Positions 9,562-19,553 are shown, counted from the stretch's first letter. The stretch is 64,000 nucleotides of DNA from Virgibacillus subterraneus (GCF_900110695.1 NZ_FOEH01000001.1:620001-684000), one strand, 5' to 3'. A program made the numbers and translations. Notes: generated by a model not told the origin, from the sequence alone.

Positions 9562-11049
9562 ATGAATAAAGAATTAACAAACGTTACAAAACAATCGGGT
9601 ATAGTTTTTACTGGGAAGCTAATTAGTCTTATTTTTGGTTTGCTTTTTAATTTTGTTGCTGCCCGATTTTTAGGAGCAGAAGTCTATGGGGAATTCATGT
9701 ATATTCTTGCCTTTATAGGTTTTTTTCCATTGTTAGCTATGATGGGCTTACAACAAGGGTTAGTTTATTTTATTCCTAAATTTAATGAGAACAAAGAAAT
9801 GGATAAACGTAATAGTATAGTTACTTTTAGCTTTCTTCTTGTATTTTTAATAAGTTTAACAATGTCTCTATTAATATTTATCAATAGTGATTTTATTGCG
9901 GAAAATCTCTTAAATAAACCAGATTTAAGTAATCTAATTAAGTTAATGTCCCCTTTAATAATATTTACAACTCTTATCCAGCTTTCAAAAGGTGCTTTCC
10001 AGGGTATAAAGAGGATAAAATATTTTGTTATTAATCGTGATATATTAATCCCCGTACTAAAAATTCTAGTACTTTTAATTACTGTTTTGATTGGGTTCAG
10101 AACATATAGTTTAGCTGTAGCATTTCATGTAGGGACTATCGTTGGTACTATATATTTGTTAACTGGAATTTATAAACAAGGTCTATTTAGTAGAATTAGG
10201 TTGGGGGAATCAAGTCGATATAAAGAATTGTTTAAATTCTCTCTCCCATTATTACTTACTGGTTATTTAGGGCTAATTAGTCAAAAGACTGATATCATGA
10301 TGATTGGTTATTTTCTTAGTGAAGACCAGGTAGGTATATATAATATAGCTTTAAGAATTGGAACTCTAAGTAGTTTCATTCTTGTAGCATTTAATACTAT
10401 GTTCGCTCCCACAATATCCTCTCTGTATAATAAGAGTGATATTGATACATTGGCAAACATGTATAAGGTTATAACAAAATGGGTAGTCGGCGTAAACTTA
10501 ATTGCTTTTGCCCTAATCCTACTTTTCAGTGAAGAAATCATGAGAGTTTTTGGTAGTGAGTTTATTGCGGGTTCGACAGCATTGATATTAATAGCAGTTG
10601 GGCAGGTTATGAATGCAGGTGTAGGGTCCGCGGGTTTTATACTTATTATGACTGGTAATACCCTTTATGTGATGTACATTAATTTTATAACGGTTATTCT
10701 CAATATTACTTTAAACTTCTTTCTAATACCAATATATGGAATTGAAGGCGCGGCTTTTGCCTCGTTAATTTCAGTACTTATTGTTAACATATTAAGGTTA
10801 ATATTAGTTTATAAGATACATAAAATTCATCCTTATGATGCTAGCTTCTTAAAATTGATTATGACATTTATTATCTCATTTGTAATTATCTACTTACTAA
10901 ACAGTTGGTTAAGCCTCATTTGGTTTAATCAACTAATTGGATTATCAATTGTTTTTATACTAATGTTTTGCTTTATATATTATTATTTTGGTTTTTCAAA
11001 AGAAGACAATGTAATTTTAAATTCTGTGATTAAAAAAATAAAAAAATGA
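9562..11049 (+). CDS. polysaccharide flippase (Wzx-like, MOP superfamily)
   Basis: 495 residues with 12-14 hydrophobic helices and the usual N-terminal half of the polysaccharide biosynthesis family: GIVFTGKLISLIFGL, then AARFLGAEVYGEFMY. The second half has TDIMMIGYFLSEDQVGIYNI, a signature of Wzx/RfbX-type flippases. It should flip undecaprenyl-PP-linked repeat units across the membrane for the Wzy-like polymerase at 4917. It starts 25 nt after the GT4 gene with AAGGAAG upstream. A second flippase lies at 20620, unusual for one Wzx/Wzy pathway. Confidence 0.88.
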   Translation: MNKELTNVTKQSGIVFTGKLISLIFGLLFNFVAARFLGAEVYGEFMYILAFIGFFPLLAMMGLQQGLVYFIPKFNENKEMDKRNSIVTFSFLLVFLISLTMSLLIFINSDFIAENLLNKPDLSNLIKLMSPLIIFTTLIQLSKGAFQGIKRIKYFVINRDILIPVLKILVLLITVLIGFRTYSLAVAFHVGTIVGTIYLLTGIYKQGLFSRIRLGESSRYKELFKFSLPLLLTGYLGLISQKTDIMMIGYFLSEDQVGIYNIALRIGTLSSFILVAFNTMFAPTISSLYNKSDIDTLANMYKVITKWVVGVNLIAFALILLFSEEIMRVFGSEFIAGSTALILIAVGQVMNAGVGSAGFILIMTGNTLYVMYINFITVILNITLNFFLIPIYGIEGAAFASLISVLIVNILRLILVYKIHKIHPYDASFLKLIMTFIISFVIIYLLNSWLSLIWFNQLIGLSIVFILMFCFIYYYFGFSKEDNVILNSVIKKIKK

Positions 11050-11066
11050 AGGAATGAGGATCTTCA

Positions 11067-11885
11067 ATGAATTCAATCAGCAAGTATATTAAGACTATCT
11101 CGTTTAACACAAAAAGGATGGCTTGCAATTTCGGTTTAGGGAATCACCCCGACTTTCTTATTATCGGTGCTCAAAAGGCAGGGACAACATCTCTGTTCAA
11201 TTATATCAATGAGTATGCGCAAAACTTTATTTCGCCAAAAACAAAAGAATTACACTTTTTTAGTGAAAAATATCATAAAGGGATCCCATGGTATAAAGCT
11301 CAATTTCCTTTGAGAACTAAAAAGGGCTATAAGACCGGGGAAGCGACACCTGATTACTTGTATTACCATAAATGTGCTAAGAGAATTTACGAAAATTATC
11401 CTGATTTAAAGATTATTGTGCTTTTAAGAAATCCAATTGATAGGGCTTACTCTCAATATAATTTCCAACGCAATTCTAATAAAACAAAAGCGTACAACCC
11501 TTTATCTTTTGAGGAGGCAATTAAAGAAGATCAACATCAAACTATAACAGAAGAATTTACTTACAATTACAAGTATAGGTCTTATTTAAAAAGAGGACAT
11601 TATTATGAACAACTAAGAAAATGGTTGGAGTACTATCCAAAAGAGCAGTTCCTATTTATTGAATCTGAAGATTTCTATAAGAATACTGAATCTTACTTAA
11701 ATGAAGTTTTTAATTTTTTAGGATTAGAATTCAAGAAAGACATTAAACTTAACCTTAAAGCGCAAAACAAGACAGGGTACTCTGAAAGACTTAAGGGAGA
11801 TACTAGAGAATATTTGCAAAATTACTTTAGACCACATAATGAGAAATTAAATTCATTACTACAACGTAACTTTAAATGGGATTAA
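11067..11885 (+). CDS. PAPS-dependent sulfotransferase (Sulfotransfer_1 type)
   Basis: 272 residues. The 5'-phosphosulfate loop is FLIIGAQKAGTTSLF (about residues 30-44) and the 3'-phosphate-binding motif is IVLLRNPIDRAYSQY (about residues 117-131). These are the two hallmark PAPS-binding sites of the heparan N-sulfotransferase-like branch. It probably moves sulfate from PAPS to a hydroxyl or amino group of a saccharide. The gene lies 17 nt after the flippase and next to a second, unrelated-looking sulfotransferase. The PAPS-making operon is 2 kb downstream. The acceptor is inferred to be the local polysaccharide; this is not shown by sequence. Confidence 0.87.
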   Translation: MNSISKYIKTISFNTKRMACNFGLGNHPDFLIIGAQKAGTTSLFNYINEYAQNFISPKTKELHFFSEKYHKGIPWYKAQFPLRTKKGYKTGEATPDYLYYHKCAKRIYENYPDLKIIVLLRNPIDRAYSQYNFQRNSNKTKAYNPLSFEEAIKEDQHQTITEEFTYNYKYRSYLKRGHYYEQLRKWLEYYPKEQFLFIESEDFYKNTESYLNEVFNFLGLEFKKDIKLNLKAQNKTGYSERLKGDTREYLQNYFRPHNEKLNSLLQRNFKWD

Positions 11886-11920
11886 GACTGATATTAGCTT
11901 AAAACAGGTGGTGAGAGAAA

Positions 11921-12898
11921 TTGAATCAAGAGCCAATTTTTATTATGGGTGCACACAAATCAGGGACTAGTTTATTAAGAAATTTGTTTGATGGCCATAG
12001 TGAGCTTTTCGTTATTCCTATAGAAGCTCATTTTTTTAAGCATAATGGGTATTGGATTGATTATGGAATTCGAAGGAAATTTCCTAATACAATAAGTGAG
12101 AGTGAAATAATAGAAAATTATATGAATTGGATAAAATATGTTAATACTTTGTCAGATCAGTATGCCGATAGTGACACTAAAGGTTTTTGGAGCTTTGAAA
12201 AATTTACTGAAGAAATAAGAAGATATTCTGATTACATGAGCCTGAAAACATCAATTGAAAACTATATTCATGCTATGTATCATTCACTAACTAGTAAGAA
12301 GTTAGCTAATAACCTAAGAGTAATTGAAAAATCAGTAGAAAATGCCGAATTTGCAAATATTTTAAAAAAGATATATCCAAATGCAAAGTTTATTCATATT
12401 ATTAGAAATCCATATTCAAATATAGTTTCAATTAGGAAGTTTAAATCTAAGAATGGTTATCCTAATTTAAGGCCAATTATTCAATCTCTTTACAACAATT
12501 ATTATTACTTAGAGAAAAATCAAGTAACATTAGATAAAGATTATTTAGTAGTTAAGTATGAAGACTTAGTTATGAAGCCGGAACAAAAGATTAAACAAAT
12601 TGTAGAATTTACTGGAATATCAGATGAAGAAATTACTTATGTACCAACAGTGAAAGGTGAAAATTGGGAAGGGAATAGTACTACAAATGTTAAATTTAAA
12701 GGACTGTCTAGCGAAGGACTATCTAGATGGACCTCTGAAATAGAACCAACAGAGGTGAACTTGGTAAATAAATTATTTAAATATACCTTAAACCGATATG
12801 GCTATAGAACAATTGAAAATAAAAGTATGCTTAAATTTGCGAGAGGAGAGAATCCTAAGACATATATTGCTAATAGAATTTTATTTAAATACTTATAA
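11921..12898 (+). CDS. sulfotransferase family protein (Sulfotransfer_3 type)
   Basis: 325 residues. PAPS-binding motifs: IFIMGAHKSGTSLLRNLF near residues 5-22 and AKFIHIIRNPYSNIVSIRK near 153-171. A VVKYEDLVMKPEQ segment follows, as in the Sulfotransfer_3 family. It begins with TTG at 11921, preceded by GGTGGTGAGAG at a suitable distance; no ATG fits. It probably sulfates a different position or sugar than its neighbour, since the two share only the PAPS motifs. It is followed by about 1 kb without an intact gene. Confidence 0.85.
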   Translation: MNQEPIFIMGAHKSGTSLLRNLFDGHSELFVIPIEAHFFKHNGYWIDYGIRRKFPNTISESEIIENYMNWIKYVNTLSDQYADSDTKGFWSFEKFTEEIRRYSDYMSLKTSIENYIHAMYHSLTSKKLANNLRVIEKSVENAEFANILKKIYPNAKFIHIIRNPYSNIVSIRKFKSKNGYPNLRPIIQSLYNNYYYLEKNQVTLDKDYLVVKYEDLVMKPEQKIKQIVEFTGISDEEITYVPTVKGENWEGNSTTNVKFKGLSSEGLSRWTSEIEPTEVNLVNKLFKYTLNRYGYRTIENKSMLKFARGENPKTYIANRILFKYL

Positions 12899-13927
12899 CA
12901 TTATGGAAGAGTTTTAATACACTGCTTATATGATGACTTTGTAAATATTGGTTGTAGTAGTACCCTCTAATAACTTAGGTGTTAGCTCCTCTTCTGTTAC
13001 TCTATTACGCCAGGATATTACTTATTTATTGAATCTAAGCCATATTAAAATGGAGCTGGTGAGATGGGAAGGCACATTACTCATGTGATCTGATATCTTT
13101 CACTTTAGGTTTTAGTTTGTTTTGGAAGAAAGCGTTCGGCTTTATATGTATAATTTAATTGCTTCTCAAATGGGGGAGGTGTTCTCACAGATCAAAAAAA
13201 TGATTAATGCTAAGAAACAGGAACATTTCTTGGAAGGTATAACGTGAAGAATAGAAAAGGTCTCACATTCAGAACTTCTGTTTTCAACTCACCCTTGGCA
13301 AGTGAAAGAACGTATCGGCATCAGCGCAAACACTGCGGGAGTGGACAGCAGTAACCATGAGTCATATACAGTTGGAAGCATCGTGAAGCGTGTGTGTGAG
13401 TACAAGCTGAAGTGGAAATGGTCGCTGAGCTGGAAGAAACCACAACATAGCCACAGGGAAAAGAAGAAGTAGATTATTTATATTTGTACATTCTACAAAG
13501 AAGAAAAAAAGCCATGAGGTCCGTCATGCCATTATTCATGAAGGATGGCAGTCAACCTATACGTCCATCAATCGGAGTAAAGCAAGGATATGTTAGTCTG
13601 TATCTTGCTCATACACCAGGAGTGGGAAAACTAATGAAGACATTCCGTTAATACTCTGGATTTTCTGTCAGGTTCTTGGTTTGTAGAATCTGACAGAAAA
13701 TCCAGGCCAGCAAGCGAAAGCGCGGTGGTAACCGATGAAAAGTGTAGAAAGATAGAGTGCTCGAAATATTGGTATTCAACCAATGTTGTGAAAAACTTGA
13801 CACATACTTTTTTGACATAGTTTTCAAAGATACAAGCTTTTATGTTAAAATATATAAGTGTGTTTTATTATATTTACATTCGCTATAAGATTTTATCTAA
13901 ACAACATATACATATGGAGGTAACAAT
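12899..13927. other. gene-poor segment with degenerate coding scraps and sat upstream region
   Basis: No intact gene. Broken frames are visible, e.g. LIASQMGEVFSQIKKMINA at about 13160-13210 and LLFSTHPWQVKERIGISANT (HTH-like) at about 13280-13340, plus RHAIIHEGWQSTYTSINRSK near 13527-13590. These look like remnants of one or two mobile or DNA-binding genes, possibly IS21-like, but no assignment is firm. A perfect inverted repeat lies at 13656-13705. The sat leader has two TTGACA boxes (13797 and 13812) but no clearly spaced -10 box, only AT-rich TATGTTAAAATATA from 13841. Confidence 0.5.
13656..13705. repeat. perfect 16-bp inverted repeat with 18-nt loop
   Basis: CTGGATTTTCTGTCAG (13656-13671) and its exact complement CTGACAGAAAATCCAG (13690-13705). 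There is no T-tract after it, so a simple rho-independent terminator is unlikely. It could be an end or solo copy of an insertion element, matching the transposase-like scraps upstream, or a protein-binding palindrome. Confidence 0.7.
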
Positions 13928-15079
13928 ATGTCGAATCAACCACACGGCGGTACACTAGTGAACCGCGAACTAGAAGGACAAGAAAGAGAACAAGCAGTAT
14001 CAAATGCTGAATCATTAAAGACAATTCAAGCAAACCCTTGGGTGATTTCAGATATTGAACTAATCGGTATTGGTGGCTTTAGTCCACTTACTGGTTTCAT
14101 GGGACAAGCTGATTATGAGAATGTTGTAAAAAACAATCATTTAGCTGATGGTACAGTATGGACAGTACCCATTACATTGTCTGTTACAGAGAATGAAGCA
14201 GAACAGTATAAAATAGGTGAGGAAATCGCACTTAAAGGTGAAGACGGAATCATTTATGGAACGATTAAGCTAGAAGAAAAATATACGTATGATCAAAAGC
14301 TTGAGGCACAGAACGTTTATGGGACTACAGAAGAAGCACATCCAGGTGTTAAAAAACTTTATGACCGTGGAAATGTATATTTAGGTGGACCAATTACGTT
14401 ATTGAACCGTCCTGATCATGGCGTATTTAACGAATTCTATATGGACCCGAATCAAACACGCAAAATGTTTGCTGATTTAGGCTGGAAAACGATTGTCGGA
14501 TTCCAAACACGAAACCCAGTACACCGTGCACATGAGTATATTCAAAAATGTGCGCTAGAAGCTGTTGATGGATTACTTTTAAATCCTTTAGTCGGTGAAA
14601 CAAAATCAGATGACATTCCAGCAGATATCCGCATGGAAAGCTATCAAGCGATCCTTAAACACTACTATCCTGCTGAACGTACTCGTCTTGCGATTTATCC
14701 AGCAGCTATGCGTTATGCTGGGCCAAAAGAATCTGTATTGCATGCGATTGTTCGTAAAAACTTTGGTTGCACACACTTCATTGTCGGCCGTGACCATGCT
14801 GGTGTGGGTGATTATTATGGAACTTACGAAGCGCAAGAGTTTATATCACAGTTTGAAGAGGAGTTAGGTATTCAAATATTTAAATTTGAACATGCTTTCT
14901 TCTGCACAGAATGTGGTAATATGGGTACAGCCAAGACATGCCCGCACGATAAAGAATACCATGTACATTTAAGTGGAACAAAAGTACGAGAAAAATTACG
15001 CAATGGGGAACGTCCTCCAAAGGAATTTTCACGTCCGGAAGTTGCTGACATTCTTATTAAAGGGATGCAACAAAACTAA
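13928..15079 (+). CDS. sat: sulfate adenylyltransferase (ATP sulfurylase)
   Basis: 383 residues, the normal length for the monofunctional bacterial/archaeal-type Sat. It makes adenosine 5'-phosphosulfate (APS) from ATP and sulfate. The active-site motifs are present: [15 protein letters not shown] (about residues 192-206) and [12 protein letters not shown] (about 286-297). Near the C terminus a Cys cluster, [15 protein letters not shown], probably binds zinc as in Bacillus enzymes. A strong ATGGAGG ribosome binding site precedes ATG 13928. It opens an operon whose next members are a permease, APS kinase and a PAP phosphatase. That makes PAPS the end product rather than sulfite. Confidence 0.95.
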   Translation: MSNQPHGGTLVNRELEGQEREQAVSNAESLKTIQANPWVISDIELIGIGGFSPLTGFMGQADYENVVKNNHLADGTVWTVPITLSVTENEAEQYKIGEEIALKGEDGIIYGTIKLEEKYTYDQKLEAQNVYGTTEEAHPGVKKLYDRGNVYLGGPITLLNRPDHGVFNEFYMDPNQTRKMFADLGWKTIVGFQTRNPVHRAHEYIQKCALEAVDGLLLNPLVGETKSDDIPADIRMESYQAILKHYYPAERTRLAIYPAAMRYAGPKESVLHAIVRKNFGCTHFIVGRDHAGVGDYYGTYEAQEFISQFEEELGIQIFKFEHAFFCTECGNMGTAKTCPHDKEYHVHLSGTKVREKLRNGERPPKEFSRPEVADILIKGMQQN

Positions 15080-15096
15080 AAAGGGGATTGACTCCC

Positions 15097-16875
15097 ATGT
15101 CATTTGAGATGATTTTTGTTCTGATCATGATTATAGCCATGTTAGCCGGGTTACTTTTTGAAGTAGCTCGGCCTGATATGGTTATTTTTTCAGTATTGGT
15201 TATTTTATTAGTAACTGGTATATTAACACCGGACCAAGCATTGAGTGGATTTTCGAATCAAGGAATGCTTACGATTGCTTTGCTGTTCATCGTTGCAGGG
15301 GCAGTGCAAAAAAGTGGACTGATTGATCGGATGATGGAAGGCTGGCTGAAGAACAGTAAGACACAAACCGGTTCCATGCTGCGATTCTTTCTACCTACCT
15401 CATTTTTTTCAGCATTCTTAAACAATACACCGATTGTAGTAACATTTACGCCAATCATTAAAAAATGGTGTGAGGATCGTGGGATTGCCCCTTCTAAGTA
15501 TCTAATTCCATTATCGTATGTCACTATTTTAGGTGGAACGATTACATTAATCGGAACGTCTACTAACTTAGTAGTTCACGGAATGCTGGTAGATTATGGT
15601 TTTAGTGGATTTTCGTTGTTTAGCCTAGCAGTAGTTGGTATTCCAATTGCCATTGTCGGTCTAATTTATTTATTTACAATTGGCCACCGGCTGCTTCCAG
15701 ATAACAAAGGATTCAGTCAGCGGGTTCAAGAAAATTCCAAGGAATATATCGCAGAAATGCATGTAACGGAGTCATTTCAGCATGTTGGCAAAAACGTTAA
15801 AGATGCTGGGCTCAGGGATCTGAAAGGTCTTTACTTGGTTGAAATCATCCGGGGGAAAGAGCATATCTCACCTGTGAAATCGAGAACGGTTATTAAGCAA
15901 GGCGACCGATTGATCTTTACAGGTTTGATAACAACCATAGCTGAGCTTGAAAAAATTAAAGGACTGACACTTGAGACAGGTACAAATATTGGATTAAATG
16001 ATTTGAAAAATGGTACATCCAATTTGATTGAGGTTGTTGTATCCCACCAGTCCTCTTTAACGTCAAGGTCTATTAAAGAAGCCCAGTTCCGTTCGAAATA
16101 TGATGCTGGCGTTATCGCCGTTCATCGTAACAATGAACGGATTAAAAGCAAGGTTGGGGAAATTGTCTTACGTCCTGGGGATACACTATTGTTATTAGCA
16201 GGTGCTGACTTTTTGGAAAAACATTACCAATCAAATGATTTTTATGTTGTATCTTCATTGGATACACCAAAAACCCTTAAACAGAATCCGGCAAAAGGCT
16301 GGTTCTCAATCGCACTGTTAGTCGTCATGATTGCACTAGTTACAGCCGGTGTGTTTACTATGTTTAAGGCTATGGCATTAGCAGTTCTCATATTGCTGGG
16401 CACAAAAGTTCTCACTCCAGGAGAAGCGAAACAATATGTTCAGTTTGATGTATTGTTGTTAATAGCAAGTGCGCTTGGGATCGGAGCGGCCATGACAGAA
16501 ACAGGATTGGCTGAATGGCTGGCAAAGGGACTTGTCAGCTTTGGTGAACCATTAGGGCTATTAGTTATCTTATTTATGGTTTACTTTTTGACAAATTTAT
16601 TTACGGAATTAATTACGAACACCGCAGCAGCTGTCTTGATGATTCCAATTGTTCTTGAACTTTCAACCCAGCTTAATGTGTCCCCAATGGGTTTTGCGGT
16701 AACTGTTGCAATCGCTGCTTCAGCAAGCTTTATTACACCGATAGGTTACCAAACAAACCTTATCGTATTCGGCCCCGGCGGATATACGTTTAAAGATTAT
16801 ATAAAGGTTGGTACGCCACTTAGCATTTTAGTAATGATTACATCTGTTTCAATAATATATAATGTATGGTTTTAG
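15097..16875 (+). CDS. SLC13/DASS-type sulfate permease with two RCK_C domains
   Basis: About 592 residues. Membrane helices form two halves, with the paired repeat signatures NNTPIVVTFTPI-GTSTNLVVHGML in the first half and ELITNTAAAVLMIPI-GYQTNLIVFGPGGY in the second. These are typical of divalent-anion:Na+ symporters. Two RCK_C (TrkA-C) domains sit between them at about residues 205-370. This architecture is annotated as a sulfate or general anion transporter. The position between sat and cysC argues for sulfate uptake. ATG 15097 is preferred to the in-frame TTG at 15088, because AAAAGGGG ends only 1 nt before that TTG. There are 17 nt between sat and this start. Confidence 0.85.
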   Translation: MSFEMIFVLIMIIAMLAGLLFEVARPDMVIFSVLVILLVTGILTPDQALSGFSNQGMLTIALLFIVAGAVQKSGLIDRMMEGWLKNSKTQTGSMLRFFLPTSFFSAFLNNTPIVVTFTPIIKKWCEDRGIAPSKYLIPLSYVTILGGTITLIGTSTNLVVHGMLVDYGFSGFSLFSLAVVGIPIAIVGLIYLFTIGHRLLPDNKGFSQRVQENSKEYIAEMHVTESFQHVGKNVKDAGLRDLKGLYLVEIIRGKEHISPVKSRTVIKQGDRLIFTGLITTIAELEKIKGLTLETGTNIGLNDLKNGTSNLIEVVVSHQSSLTSRSIKEAQFRSKYDAGVIAVHRNNERIKSKVGEIVLRPGDTLLLLAGADFLEKHYQSNDFYVVSSLDTPKTLKQNPAKGWFSIALLVVMIALVTAGVFTMFKAMALAVLILLGTKVLTPGEAKQYVQFDVLLLIASALGIGAAMTETGLAEWLAKGLVSFGEPLGLLVILFMVYFLTNLFTELITNTAAAVLMIPIVLELSTQLNVSPMGFAVTVAIAASASFITPIGYQTNLIVFGPGGYTFKDYIKVGTPLSILVMITSVSIIYNVWF

Positions 16876-16887
16876 GAGGAATATAAC

Positions 16888-17490
16888 ATGGCAAAATCAG
16901 AAAACATCGTATGGCACGATTCGAAGGTAACGAAAGAAGATAGACGTGGATTAAACAAACATAAAAGTGCAGTAATTTGGTTTACAGGTTTATCAGGTTC
17001 AGGAAAATCAACCGTATCAGTTGAATTGGAAAAAGAACTCTATTCTCAAGGGGTACGCACATACCGTCTGGATGGCGATAATGTTCGTCACGGCCTAAAT
17101 AAAAACCTAGGATTTAGTCCAGAAGACCGCAAAGAGAATATTCGCCGAATCGGGGAAGTTTCGAAGTTGATGGTTGATGCTGGGTTGTTTACATTATCAG
17201 CATTTATTTCACCATATCGTGAAGATCGTGATGAAGTCCGTGAGCTTGTAGAAGATGGCGAATTTATTGAAGTATTTGTTGATGCGAGTGTTGAAACATG
17301 TGAATCACGTGATCCAAAAGGCTTGTACAAAAAAGCCCGAGCTGGAGAGATCAAAGGATTCACTGGAATCGACGCTCCATATGAAGAGCCTAAGAATCCA
17401 GAAGTAACAATCGATACCGATAAACTAACTCTTGAGGAATCTGTACAAAAAATTGTATCGTATTTGAAAGAGAAAGGATACTTGGAATAA
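16888..17490 (+). CDS. cysC: adenylyl-sulfate (APS) kinase
   Basis: 200 residues, full length. It phosphorylates APS to PAPS. The P-loop is GLSGSGKST (residues 33-41), followed by [11 protein letters not shown], the [10 protein letters not shown] motif and the lid [20 protein letters not shown] (about residues 145-164). AGGAGG precedes ATG 16888, 12 nt after the permease. The stop codon shares its last base with the start of the CysQ gene, so the two are translationally coupled. Its PAPS is the donor for the two sulfotransferases at 11067 and 11921. Confidence 0.96.
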   Translation: MAKSENIVWHDSKVTKEDRRGLNKHKSAVIWFTGLSGSGKSTVSVELEKELYSQGVRTYRLDGDNVRHGLNKNLGFSPEDRKENIRRIGEVSKLMVDAGLFTLSAFISPYREDRDEVRELVEDGEFIEVFVDASVETCESRDPKGLYKKARAGEIKGFTGIDAPYEEPKNPEVTIDTDKLTLEESVQKIVSYLKEKGYLE

Positions 17491-18299
17491 TGGCAGATGT
17501 GAGCATAAAAAAATTACTCGATGTTTCATTGGAAGCTGGACGCGAAATTTTTGATGTGTACGAAAAAGATATTGAAGTTGAAACGAAGGAAGACGACTCA
17601 CCATTAACACAGGCTGACCAACGTTCACATCAGGCTATTATGAATGGCTTGCAAACTGCGTATTCAGATATTCCTGTGCTAAGTGAAGAAGGCACGGATA
17701 TCCCTTATGAGGAACGTAAAGATTGGACCCAATTTTTCTTAGTGGATCCACTGGATGGAACAAAAGAGTTTATTAAGAAAAATGGTGAATTCACAGTAAA
17801 TATTGCACTGATCGAAGGAAAGTACCCTACATTGGGAGTAATCTATGCACCTGTCCTGGATACATTTTATTTTGGTCGTAAAGGCGTAGGTGCTTTTAAA
17901 TTGGAAGATGCATCTAAAAAGGATATCACAGGTGATGAAGCGTTAGTTTCTGAAAGTATTAGTTTGCCAGAAGTTGCTGATGCTGATGTGGTTAATGTTG
18001 TAGCAAGTCGTTCCCATATGTCAGCAGAAACGGAAGAATTTATTGAAGGATTACGCGAGGATCGTGAGGTGGATGTAGTCTCGGCTGGTAGTTCACTTAA
18101 ATTCTGCTTAGTGGCAGAAGGAAAAGCTGATTACTATCCGCGTTATGCACCAACGATGGAATGGGATACAGGGGCTGGACAAGCAATTGTTGAAGCATCT
18201 GGTGGGAAAGTAATTAGACATGAGGATAATGAACGTTTTTATTATAATCGTGAGAATCTGAAAAATGGATGGTTTTTGGCTGAAAGTAGGAAATATTAA
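17490..18299 (+). CDS. cysQ: 3'(2'),5'-bisphosphate nucleotidase (CysQ-like)
   Basis: 269 residues, inositol-monophosphatase fold. The metal-binding motifs are EEG (about residue 67), DPLDGTKEFI (85-94) and EWDTGAGQAIVEASGG near residue 218. It hydrolyses PAP, the by-product released by sulfotransferases, to AMP, and may also turn over excess PAPS. Translation is coupled to cysC (TAATG). Its presence with Sat and CysC, without any reductase, fits a dedicated sulfation pathway. Confidence 0.9.
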   Translation: MADVSIKKLLDVSLEAGREIFDVYEKDIEVETKEDDSPLTQADQRSHQAIMNGLQTAYSDIPVLSEEGTDIPYEERKDWTQFFLVDPLDGTKEFIKKNGEFTVNIALIEGKYPTLGVIYAPVLDTFYFGRKGVGAFKLEDASKKDITGDEALVSESISLPEVADADVVNVVASRSHMSAETEEFIEGLREDREVDVVSAGSSLKFCLVAEGKADYYPRYAPTMEWDTGAGQAIVEASGGKVIRHEDNERFYYNRENLKNGWFLAESRKY

Positions 18300-19439
18300 A
18301 TGGGACGTTTGTTTTTATCATCTCCACATATGAGTGGAAACGAACAAAAATATATACAGGAAGCTTTTGATTTAAATTGGGTTGCACCATTAGGTAATAA
18401 TGTTGATGGATTTGAACAAGAAATAGCAAGCTATAATTCTGTTAATGGAGCTGCAGTTGTTACATCTGGGACCGCAGCAATTCATTTAGCATTAAGACAT
18501 TTAAATGTCGAGTCAGGCGATACAGTACTTTGTTCATCGTTGACGTTTGTTGCTAGTGCAAATCCAATTTTATATCAAGGTGCTAATCCGATATTAATTG
18601 ACTCTGAAATGGATACATGGAATATGTCACCTAATGCGTTAAGTCGTGCGTTAGAAGATGCGAAGACTAATGGGAAGTTACCAAAAGCAGTTATCATCGT
18701 CAACTTATATGGGCAAAGCGCACGTATAGAAGAGTTAATGAATATTTGTGATTCCTATGGGGTTCCGGTTATTGAGGATGCAGCTGAATCCTTAGGTAGC
18801 GAATACAAAGGCAGAAAAAGTGGGACATTTGGAATGTATGGTATTTTTTCATTTAATGGAAACAAGATCATTACTACATCGGGTGGTGGCGCACTTGTAT
18901 CCAATGAAGAGGAAATTCTAAATAAAGCAAGATTTCTAGCAACACAAGCGCGTGATTCGGCAGTACATTACCAGCACAGTGAAATTGGTTACAATTATCG
19001 TATGAGTAACATTGTTGCTGGAATTGGACGTGCCCAACTGGAAGTGTTGGATAAGCGAGTAGAACAAAGGAGATCAGTTTTTAAAAGGTATCATGAAGCT
19101 TTCTCCAGTATCCCTGGTATTAAATTTCAACCAGAGTTACCAGACACAAAATCTAATCGCTGGTTAACAGCATTAACAATTGACCCCAATCAAACTGGAA
19201 TTTCCCGTCACGATATTATAGATAGACTTGCTGAAGATAATATCGAAGCGCGGCCAGTATGGAAGCCAATGCATTTACAGCCTTTATTCGATGGTGTAGC
19301 TTATTACCCACACGAAGAGAGAAACAGTGTTTCTGATTATTTGTTTGAATACGGATTGTGTTTACCATCTGGATCGAATATGAGTGAGAAAGAGCAGGAA
19401 CGAGTGATTGGTATTATCAATACTCTTTTAAATAAGTAA
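18300..19439 (+). CDS. DegT/DnrJ/EryC1/StrS PLP-dependent sugar aminotransferase
   Basis: 379 residues. It probably converts a keto-sugar nucleotide to an amino sugar with glutamate as donor. Motifs: VTSGTAAIHLALRHL (about 52-66), VIEDAAESLGSEYKG (about 157-171) and the PLP lysine in SFNGNKIITTSGGGAL (about 182-197). The C-terminal half ends with IEARPVWKPMHLQ and GLCLPSGS, as in EpsN/PglE-like enzymes. It starts at the base after the cysQ stop, so it belongs to the sulfate operon. This links sulfate activation to polysaccharide building. A DegT fossil lies at 7991. Confidence 0.88.
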   Translation: MGRLFLSSPHMSGNEQKYIQEAFDLNWVAPLGNNVDGFEQEIASYNSVNGAAVVTSGTAAIHLALRHLNVESGDTVLCSSLTFVASANPILYQGANPILIDSEMDTWNMSPNALSRALEDAKTNGKLPKAVIIVNLYGQSARIEELMNICDSYGVPVIEDAAESLGSEYKGRKSGTFGMYGIFSFNGNKIITTSGGGALVSNEEEILNKARFLATQARDSAVHYQHSEIGYNYRMSNIVAGIGRAQLEVLDKRVEQRRSVFKRYHEAFSSIPGIKFQPELPDTKSNRWLTALTIDPNQTGISRHDIIDRLAEDNIEARPVWKPMHLQPLFDGVAYYPHEERNSVSDYLFEYGLCLPSGSNMSEKEQERVIGIINTLLNK

Positions 19440-19455
19440 TTAATATAGTAAGTGG

Positions 19456-19486
19456 TCCTTGTCTTATCAGGCAAGGATCTTTTTTT
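19456..19486 (+). terminator. rho-independent terminator of the sulfate-activation operon
   Basis: TCCTTG (19456-19461) pairs with CAAGGA (19472-19477) and is followed by a run of T at 19480-19486. It lies 17 nt after the aminotransferase stop. The stem is short, so termination may be partial. Confidence 0.65.
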
Positions 19487-19553
19487 ATAAAAATAATTAT
19501 TTATGTCCATACTAGTTTAATGGTTTTAGAAACAAGTTTAAGGAGCTACACAT

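Noticed and set aside
13797-13851. A precise sigma-A promoter for sat
   Set aside because: Two TTGACA boxes exist, but neither has a -10 box at 16-18 nt, so no exact promoter can be assigned.
13928-18299. Classical sulfur-assimilation operon (cysteine synthesis)
   Set aside because: No APS/PAPS reductase, sulfite reductase or siroheme genes accompany it, while sulfotransferases and CysQ do.
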